Shown: positions 7,323 through 11,491 of the stretch, one piece after another | Layout of the letters: each line of letters begins with the position of its first letter | Position numbering within the stretch: the first letter of the stretch is position 1 | Source of the DNA: an uncultured Planctomycetaceae bacterium | Lineage (GTDB): Bacteria > Planctomycetota > Planctomycetia > Planctomycetales > Planctomycetaceae | DNA length: 11,491 nt | Direction: 5' to 3' | NCBI GenBank assembly: GCA_937975745.1 | Contig: CALJUK010001146.1 | Location: 1-11,491, forward strand | The notes under the pieces: generated by a model | What the model was told of the DNA's origin: nothing | Seen by the model: the letters and a program-made list of their open reading frames with translations, nothing else | The model's database searches: none | Position numbers and translations under genes: made by a program

Positions 7323-7396
7323 GGAACAGGAGATCGCAGAGGCAACAGAGAACGGAAGCGACTCACGCCTCTGTTCTCTCCGTTTTCTCCTGTTCC
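7323..7396. repeat. Inverted repeat (palindrome family 1, copy c) between the ABC permease and ATPase genes
   Basis: Left arm 7323-7350 starts GGAACAGGAGA and right arm 7369-7396 ends TCTCCTGTTCC. The outer 11 bases pair perfectly, as do the inner AACAGAG bases. The middle is degenerate. The left arm matches copy a (876-903) and the right arm matches copy b (6547-6573). It lies 29 bases downstream of the permease stop. Confidence 0.75.
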
Positions 7397-7425
7397 GAGT
7401 TTCGCCATTGTCAGCATGGCGGGCC

Positions 7426-8655
7426 TTACGCCTCTGAGAAGCACAGGCATGGATCGAGTTGCGCGGCCCGTCGAGCCGGCAGGTAGCTGGCAGCGACGGC
7501 GACCACGGATGCGGTTGCCAGTCCAACGCCCAGCAGAATCGGCATCGGCTGCACGGCGACGCCCAGCAGTTGCGGTCCGAGAATCGCAGCGAGAATCGTG
7601 CCGACAATGAACCCGCCAACGCCGCCACACATGCCAAGTATGGTCGCTTTACCGAGGAACATGCTCGTCACATATCCGGGAGTCGCCCCCAGCGCCATCA
7701 GTGTGCCGATCTCACGACGTCGTTCGGCCACGTTGGCGTACATCACGCTGGCGATGCTCGCGCCGCCGACCAGCAGCAGGATCGAGAAGAACACCCACGA
7801 CATGCGCGACATCAGGCTGTTCACGGCGACCTGAGTCTCGACAACCTGAGCGATCGTGATCACTTTCGTATCAGGAAGCAGAGACGAAAGATCGTTGATC
7901 AGGCTGCCGGCCGCGTCTTCGCAGCAGCCCATGATCTCAATCACGTTAACGACCGGTCCGGCATCCGACAGACGCTGGACGGAGTGCAGATGAGCAAACA
8001 TGCGGCCGTCGTCGATGGTTCCGGTTGCCGGCAGAACGGCCAGTACCTGGAACTCTTCGTCAAACAGGTCAAGATGATCACCGCGCTTCGTCCCAAGTTG
8101 AGCCGCCAGATCAGCTCCGATGATGACTTCATCCTTACCAAGTTCCTGAATTGTTCGTGTCGTGGCGAGCGAGGCGGGATCGGTGTCGTTCGAGACGTCC
8201 GCTCCCGTTGTTTCACAGCAGCCCCGGTCCGAGCCGACGGGATTTGTCAGCAGCGCGAGTCCCTGCCACGAGGATTTCGTCTGGAACTCCGACTTGGGCA
8301 GAATTCCCGTCAGTGTCACCGGAATCGAATCGACCGACGCGGGCACGCACAGTTTCGGTGCAAGGTTCTGCACGCCTGGCAGCCTCGCCAATGCCAGTTG
8401 CGTGACGTTGGCTTCCGGCATGGTCTGGCCGTGCATGTCCGCCGCGTAGTAATCCTGCAGCGAAACCGACTGCGGCAGCACGAGCACATTCGCCCCGAGA
8501 TTCTCCATCTTCTGAGCGATGGCGTCTTCAGAGAAAACAGTAATATTCTGAATGGCAACCAGAGCGGTAACGCCCAGAGTGACCGCGATCAGGCTGGTCA
8601 TCATAGGCGTCGGCCGCTGCCGGAGTTCTTTCCAGATCAGCGAACGAAGATTCAT
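7426..8655 (-). CDS. FtsX/MacB-fold ABC transporter permease with Cys-Cys pairs in its external domain
   Basis: 409 residues from ATG 8655, with AAGGA about 7 bases upstream. The topology is that of MacB/FtsX permeases: membrane segment 1 at about 18-41 (MMTSLIAVTLGVTALVAIQN), an external domain of about 240 residues, then three C-terminal segments at about 286-306, 337-360 and 370-392. The hallmark cytoplasmic loop AERRREIGTLMALGATPGYV is at 310-329, and the end PARRAAQLDP is typical. It works with the ATPase encoded 145 bases downstream. Odd points are two adjacent-cysteine pairs in the external domain (DRGCCETTG at 143-151 and EIMGCCEDAAG at 240-250) and a C-terminus CLCFSEA. I recall the GCC motif from related planctomycete permeases, so it is probably functional. 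Substrate unknown; export or envelope maintenance is more likely than uptake. Confidence 0.92.
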   Translation of the reverse strand: MNLRSLIWKELRQRPTPMMTSLIAVTLGVTALVAIQNITVFSEDAIAQKMENLGANVLVLPQSVSLQDYYAADMHGQTMPEANVTQLALARLPGVQNLAPKLCVPASVDSIPVTLTGILPKSEFQTKSSWQGLALLTNPVGSDRGCCETTGADVSNDTDPASLATTRTIQELGKDEVIIGADLAAQLGTKRGDHLDLFDEEFQVLAVLPATGTIDDGRMFAHLHSVQRLSDAGPVVNVIEIMGCCEDAAGSLINDLSSLLPDTKVITIAQVVETQVAVNSLMSRMSWVFFSILLLVGGASIASVMYANVAERRREIGTLMALGATPGYVTSMFLGKATILGMCGGVGGFIVGTILAAILGPQLLGVAVQPMPILLGVGLATASVVAVAASYLPARRAAQLDPCLCFSEA

Positions 8656-8670
8656 GGGTCTTCCTTGAGT

Positions 8671-8811
8671 TGAGGGTTGAGAGTCCAGTGTCGAGAGACA
8701 GAGGACTCGGTGTGAGTTGCCGGTGCGAGCACGTGAAGAGGGAAACGATTCGAGAGTGAGCCGGCGGGTTCAGGACGCCGGCTCTCGACTCTCGTCTCTG
8801 GACTCTCGACT
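8671..8811. repeat. Compound palindrome (family 2) between the thioredoxin-like and permease genes
   Basis: The outer arms contain GAGAGTCCAGTGTCGAGAG (8680-8698) and its near reverse complement CTCTCGTCTCTGGACTCTC (8789-8807). Inside is a second hairpin, GAGCCGGC (8758-8765) with GCCGGCTC (8777-8784) and an 11-base loop; its flanks CGAGAGT and ACTCTCG extend the pairing. The unit resembles tandem GAGAGTC boxes and is unrelated in sequence to family 1. It fills almost the whole 165-base gap between the two genes. Confidence 0.7.
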
Positions 8812-8820
8812 CGCCAGGAC

Positions 8821-9639
8821 TCAGCGTCGCTGTGTTGATGTCGCACCGGTGGCCGTGCGGTGGTGCTTGCAGTTCTTGTCGTCACAGCACTTGCCGGCCG
8901 AAGCCAGTTTCGTGGCCAGCGTCGCGTGTGTGACGTTTGCGTCGTAAGCACCGAGCATGACGCCTGGAGGAGCCATGAAGACGACCTGCGGAGACGCACT
9001 GCGGGCATTCAGTCCGAGCTGTTTGACAAACTGTGCTTCACCCGGATCAGTCGCGCTGATGTTCACAACCTGGGTCCGCTCCTTATAAAGGCGATCGGCC
9101 TGGAATTCCTGAACGCCCTTCGGCACGAAACCACGAGCTGCTGGCTGCACGCACAGCAGAACGATCTGGCCGCCCTGCATGGCTTTGATGCACTTCGCAT
9201 AGCCGGCACTGACGATTGCGCCATCGACTTCTTCCGGTTTGATCTGCTGTGAGAAGACACCCGTCACCGCGCCGTTCGGAGCAAGCGAGACGACCGCCGG
9301 CAGCGGCGTGCGCGTGACGTCGAATCGCTCGATCAGTCCGCGCTCGGCGCGATCATCCACCTGGATCGGCAGAATCGCAGTATCTTTGCGCTTGGACGCT
9401 GCGGTCTTGAGCGTCCCGTAGACGGCTTGAGTCAACCGATCGTTGCTGCGATAGAACAGCAGAAACGTCGTGTGACCGGCCTTCGAGTTCGCTGCGATCT
9501 TCTGATCCGCAGGACTGGGCTGCGCCGCAGCAGCACCGGCACGACCAGTTGTCTGAGCGTGAGCCTGTACAGCGCTGAAACCGGTTGCGAACGAAAGAGC
9601 GAGAACGAGCAGGCCGCGACAGGAATGAGACATCGACAT
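8821..9639 (-). CDS. Exported protein with two thioredoxin-like folds lacking CXXC, and a Cys/His C-terminal tail
   Basis: 272 residues from ATG 9639, which has AAGGAAA about 10 bases upstream; ATG 9633 and 9666 are alternatives. The signal peptide is about 1-28 (LLVLALSFATGFSAVQAHA). The first thioredoxin-like half is about 56-145: beta strand TTFLLFYRSND, then AILPIQVDDRAERGLIERFDVTRTPLPAVVSLAPNG, where TPLP sits at the usual cis-proline loop. The active-site CXXC is replaced by SNDRL, so no dithiol exchange is expected. A second half (about 157-245) repeats the logic: IVLLCVQ, VVNISATDPGEAQFVKQLGL, SASPQVVFMAPPG. The C-terminus GKCCDDKNCKHH (249-260) resembles a metal ligand set. As first gene of the operon it could be a periplasmic partner or chaperone of the ABC unit. 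Fold call moderate, role unknown. Confidence 0.8.
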   Translation of the reverse strand: MSMSHSCRGLLVLALSFATGFSAVQAHAQTTGRAGAAAAQPSPADQKIAANSKAGHTTFLLFYRSNDRLTQAVYGTLKTAASKRKDTAILPIQVDDRAERGLIERFDVTRTPLPAVVSLAPNGAVTGVFSQQIKPEEVDGAIVSAGYAKCIKAMQGGQIVLLCVQPAARGFVPKGVQEFQADRLYKERTQVVNISATDPGEAQFVKQLGLNARSASPQVVFMAPPGVMLGAYDANVTHATLATKLASAGKCCDDKNCKHHRTATGATSTQRR

Positions 9640-9651
9640 AAGTGAGTTTCC

Positions 9652-9706
9652 TTTTGTGGAGGTCATTTTGTGGAGGTCATTTTGTGGAGGTCATTTTGTG
9701 GGGTCA
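9652..9706. repeat. 14-bp tandem repeat in the leader of the thioredoxin-like gene
   Basis: The unit TTTTGTGGAGGTCA occurs three times exactly (9652-9665, 9666-9679, 9680-9693) and once with a single base missing (9694-9706). On the coding (minus) strand it reads TGACCTCCACAAAA, and each copy creates an ATG. It begins 12 bases upstream of the preferred start codon of the gene at 8821-9639, so copy-number change would alter the leader of the whole operon. Confidence 0.92.
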
Positions 9707-9963
9707 TGAAGTTCAGGAGGGCGTCTTCGAGCGATTCATGCCGGAGCCGCCAGAGTTTTGAGCCGAGTCTCCCGCGCAGGAGCAACCGCAGCTCACGCGA
9801 TCTGATCCGCAGTGCGAAGGCCGTTGAGTGTCAGCGAATGGGAAGCATGGCCGAGCCGACAAGCCGGAATCGCGAACGCGCATCATCGACACGCGACAGA
9901 TTCAGCAGGGTTCAGCGCGAGGCTGAAGCGCAGGGCCGGCTTCCAATGCACTGAGCCAGTCTG
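9707..9963. other. Gene-free interval between the tandem repeat and the third Cys-rich gene
   Basis: I see no convincing gene here on either strand. An open plus-strand frame (9670-9954) lacks a ribosome binding site and has an Arg/Ser-rich composition typical of noise. A small hairpin TTCAGC-GCGAG-GCTGAA (9911-9927) lies 37 bases past the stop of the gene at 9964; with no T-run it is only a weak terminator candidate. The promoter of the thioredoxin/ABC/TPR operon should lie in this interval, but I could not pick a confident -35/-10 pair. Confidence 0.4.
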
Positions 9964-10404
9964 TTAGAGCCGATACGTCTGAGTCAGCACACAGACGTGT
10001 CTTCCCGAAATTAGCGACGGGAAGTGAACAGGGCTGCTGCAGGCAAGACATGCGGAGTCTGTTGCGCAGGCCAGACGCAATTCCGAAGAGAATCCATCCG
10101 GCAGGACGAGGCAGATTGCCCCCGGAATCAGATCGGGACACTTGACGTGCTCCGCCCTGATGGCGCCACCACACAGACAATCGACGCACCTGCCGTGGTC
10201 CGGGCACGGAGACTTCTCCGGGTGTTCACGAGATGCATCGAGGTGTTCCGCGGGATGCGATTCCGTCTCGCAGCAGGCTCGGTCATTCTGAGCTGCGTCC
10301 AGAGAGTTGAACGCGCATGCTCCCTGACATTCCCCGCAATGGAGGAACGGGCAGGCCATCGCCTGCGCCAGCATCAGCAGAGTCAGGAAAACGCGAACAG
10401 ACAC
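9964..10404 (-). CDS. Cys-rich exported protein (paralogue 3 of 3), GTG start
   Basis: 146 residues if translation begins at GTG 10404, which has GAGG six bases upstream and starts the signal sequence VSVRVFLTLLMLAQAMA. GTG 10416 is an alternative. The frame is open to 10620, but the extra residues look non-coding. The mature protein begins CPFLHCGECQGAC and has a Cys pair at C44-C45. An acidic/His linker (HPAEHLDASREHPEKS) leads to the central cluster CPDHGRCVDCLCGGA (67-81), then C89, C98, C112, C119 and C122. The tail is SGRHVCVLTQTYRL. The plan matches the two other Cys-rich proteins in the window, and this copy has the most regular central motif. I recall similar CPxxxxxxxCxCxGA proteins from planctomycetes without known function. 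It lies next to the recombinase remnant, so transfer is possible. Confidence 0.6.
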   Translation of the reverse strand: MSVRVFLTLLMLAQAMACPFLHCGECQGACAFNSLDAAQNDRACCETESHPAEHLDASREHPEKSPCPDHGRCVDCLCGGAIRAEHVKCPDLIPGAICLVLPDGFSSELRLACATDSACLACSSPVHFPSLISGRHVCVLTQTYRL

Positions 10405-10680
10405 CAGACACCTCACATGAAAATCAAAGGCGCGGAGTTCGCCGCAGCGAACCGCGTCGCCTCTTATTATCGGTACAGCTCCGACCACCACTTGAACCGG
10501 CTCTGGCAGTCTGAGGCGGCCCCAGCGAGTCCGAGACTCAGAATCCGCATGTCCCGCATATCTTGCCTCAACGCCTGCGTGTGTCCCGAATCGCCAGCAC
10601 CATCGAAGCCCTGGCCGCAAAGGACATCGGACGCTGTTCAGCTTCCGCTCAGGAAAGACGAATGACGGAGAATTCCATCC
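10405..10680. other. Interval upstream of the Cys-rich gene and the recombinase remnant
   Basis: No supportable gene. On the minus strand a GATAAT box (10471-10466) is followed by an imperfect hairpin of GCGG(A)GTTCGC with GCGAACCGC (10431-10457), which would sit in the leader of the Cys-rich gene, but no good -35 lies 16-18 bases upstream of the box. The missing N-terminal part of the recombinase should be encoded in the right half, yet none of the three plus frames resembles it. Confidence 0.3.
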
Positions 10681-10749
10681 GCGCGAGTTCTAACCATTCC
10701 CTCGAAACGATTCGAGCGTCCCTTTGTCGGCTATCTCACGCGGGAACAG

Positions 10750-11427
10750 ATGCAGGCGATTCTGGATGCTCCGGACATGACCACGTTCTCCGGCCGGCGC
10801 GATCAGATTCTACTCCTGCTCCTATACAACACCGGCGCACGAGAGTCGGAAATCGCCGGCCTGCAGATTCAGGATGTGTCCTTGGGATCACGAGTCTCCA
10901 TCCACATCCGAAGCAAAGGCCGCCAGAACCGTGCGGTGCCACTCTGGGATAAGACGGTACGATTGCTGCGCGCTTGGCTGAAGGAACTTGATGGAAAGCC
11001 AGACTCACCACTGCTCCCGAACGTCCGCGGCAACCCACTGACGCGTTCCGGTATTACTCAGCGTCTGGAGCATGCCGTGCAACAGGCCACCGCCAGTGAA
11101 CCGTCACTGCAATCGCAGCGAATCTCGCTTCACCTGATCCGCCACACTACGGCAATGCACCTGCCCCAGTCAGAAGTAGAACTCACCGTAGTCGCCACGT
11201 GGCTCGGCCACGAGTCGATTCAAACAACGTACCAGTACGCAGACCTTGAATCGAAAAAGCAGGCACTGGCGAGTCTGAATCCACCGGCCATGAAGAATCT
11301 CCACTCCAGCGAGAGGATGCCATCGTGCAGTTCCTTAACGGCCTCTGATTATGCGCACTGTGGAGTCGGGAAAACACGGCAACAAGCCGCCACCACCCGA
11401 CTGCACATAATCCAGAACTCCGCATGA
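10750..11427 (+). CDS. Tyrosine recombinase/integrase catalytic domain, 5'-truncated and 3'-frameshifted (probable remnant)
   Basis: 225 residues from ATG 10750. The XerC/D-type catalytic domain is complete: Arg31 in NTGARESEI, Lys56 in SKGRQNR, His128 and Arg131 in LHLIRHTTAMHL, His154 in WLGHESIQTT and nucleophile Tyr163 in TTYQYAD. It would cut and rejoin DNA through a 3'-phosphotyrosine. Two signs of decay are visible. Family-like sequence continues in frame upstream of the ATG (RVLTIPSKRFERPFVGYLTREQ, 10684-10749) with no ATG, GTG or TTG before the stop at 10663, so the N-terminal core-binding domain is gone. At the 3' end the usual family ending appears in another frame (DAIVQFLNGL then TGA at 11346-11348), implying loss of one base near 11314; the present frame runs on with unrelated residues. 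Full-length relatives are about 300-340 residues. Family call is firm; activity is doubtful. Confidence 0.85.
   Translation: MQAILDAPDMTTFSGRRDQILLLLLYNTGARESEIAGLQIQDVSLGSRVSIHIRSKGRQNRAVPLWDKTVRLLRAWLKELDGKPDSPLLPNVRGNPLTRSGITQRLEHAVQQATASEPSLQSQRISLHLIRHTTAMHLPQSEVELTVVATWLGHESIQTTYQYADLESKKQALASLNPPAMKNLHSSERMPSCSSLTASDYAHCGVGKTRQQAATTRLHIIQNSA
11347..11412. repeat. Interrupted inverted repeat after the recombinase, possible mobile-element end or recombination site
   Basis: GATTATGCGCA followed, after seven extra bases, by GTCGGG (11347-11370) is mirrored by CCCGACTGCACATAATC (11396-11412), whose reverse complement is GATTATGTGCAGTCGGG. The arms agree except for one C/T change and the insertion. 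The left arm starts inside the ancestral stop codon of the recombinase, as expected for a terminal repeat or attachment site recognised by the enzyme, but the other end of such an element is not visible in the window. Confidence 0.55.
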
Positions 11428-11491
11428 GCGACGCCCCATCCGCAATAAACACGGCCTCCGATTCCTTCTCCTGGCGTTGCGCGCCCGCAGA

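Noticed and set aside
7281..7637. Extension of the ATPase frame to ATG 7637.
   Set aside because: It overlaps the permease 3' end and a palindrome, and the extra residues resemble no ABC protein. ATG 7280 gives the family's normal start.
7459..8673. A 404-codon open frame on the plus strand opposite the ABC permease.
   Set aside because: It is the shadow of a GC-rich gene. Its product is rich in Arg, His and Gln without domains, while the minus strand encodes an unmistakable FtsX/MacB permease.
9652..9706. Possible CRISPR array.
   Set aside because: Units of 14 bases follow each other without spacers, so this is a simple tandem repeat.
9670..9954. Plus-strand open frame starting inside the 14-bp tandem repeat.
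   Set aside because: It has no other support: Arg/Ser-rich composition, no recognisable domain, and a start made by the repeat itself.
11424..11491. ATG at 11424 opening a frame (MSDAPSAINTASDSFSW) that runs off the window.
   Set aside because: Only 22 codons are visible, there is no ribosome binding site, and I see no family resemblance; it could be chance.

Overview
The window looks like an accessory stretch of a GC-rich Planctomycetes chromosome. This is inferred from the gene families (a thioredoxin-fold / FtsX-type ABC / SH3-TPR cluster, small Cys-rich exported proteins, a SulP carrier with a bicarbonate-transporter-like core) and from abundant palindromic intergenic repeats; no marker gene fixes a genus. 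Nearly all genes lie on the minus strand. The exceptions are a His-rich exported protein (4899-5291) and a tyrosine recombinase at the right end.

Layout, left to right. The left edge holds the 5' part of a small basic exported protein (1-172, minus). Next come a Cys-rich exported protein (322-693) with a good promoter, and a 28-bp near-perfect inverted repeat (876-947) just past the end of a SulP anion transporter (965-2920). Upstream of SulP, on the same strand, are a 44-residue Gly/Ser/Cys lipoprotein-like gene (3075-3209) and a receiver-like protein that has lost its phosphoacceptor (3347-3877). A second Cys-rich exported protein lies at 4155-4610, and the His/Tyr/Gly-rich secreted protein follows on the plus strand.

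The core of the window is a probable four-gene minus-strand operon, transcribed from about 9.64 kb to 5.39 kb. It encodes an exported protein with two thioredoxin-like folds but no CXXC, an FtsX/MacB-type ABC permease with two Cys-Cys pairs in its external domain, the matching ATPase, and an exported SH3-like/TPR protein. Each of its three internal junctions carries a palindromic repeat of one of two families. A 14-bp tandem repeat that generates overlapping mini-ORFs precedes the first gene.

To the right are a third Cys-rich exported protein (9964-10404) and a tyrosine recombinase. The recombinase keeps all its catalytic residues but has lost its N-terminal domain and carries a 3' frameshift. 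It is followed by an inverted repeat that may be the end of a decayed mobile element.

How the parts work together is inference. Cys and His clusters recur in at least six of the exported or membrane proteins, and the ABC unit looks like an envelope exporter or lipoprotein-handling machine rather than a nutrient importer. A role in thiol or metal handling at the cell surface is a reasonable hypothesis, not a demonstrated one.
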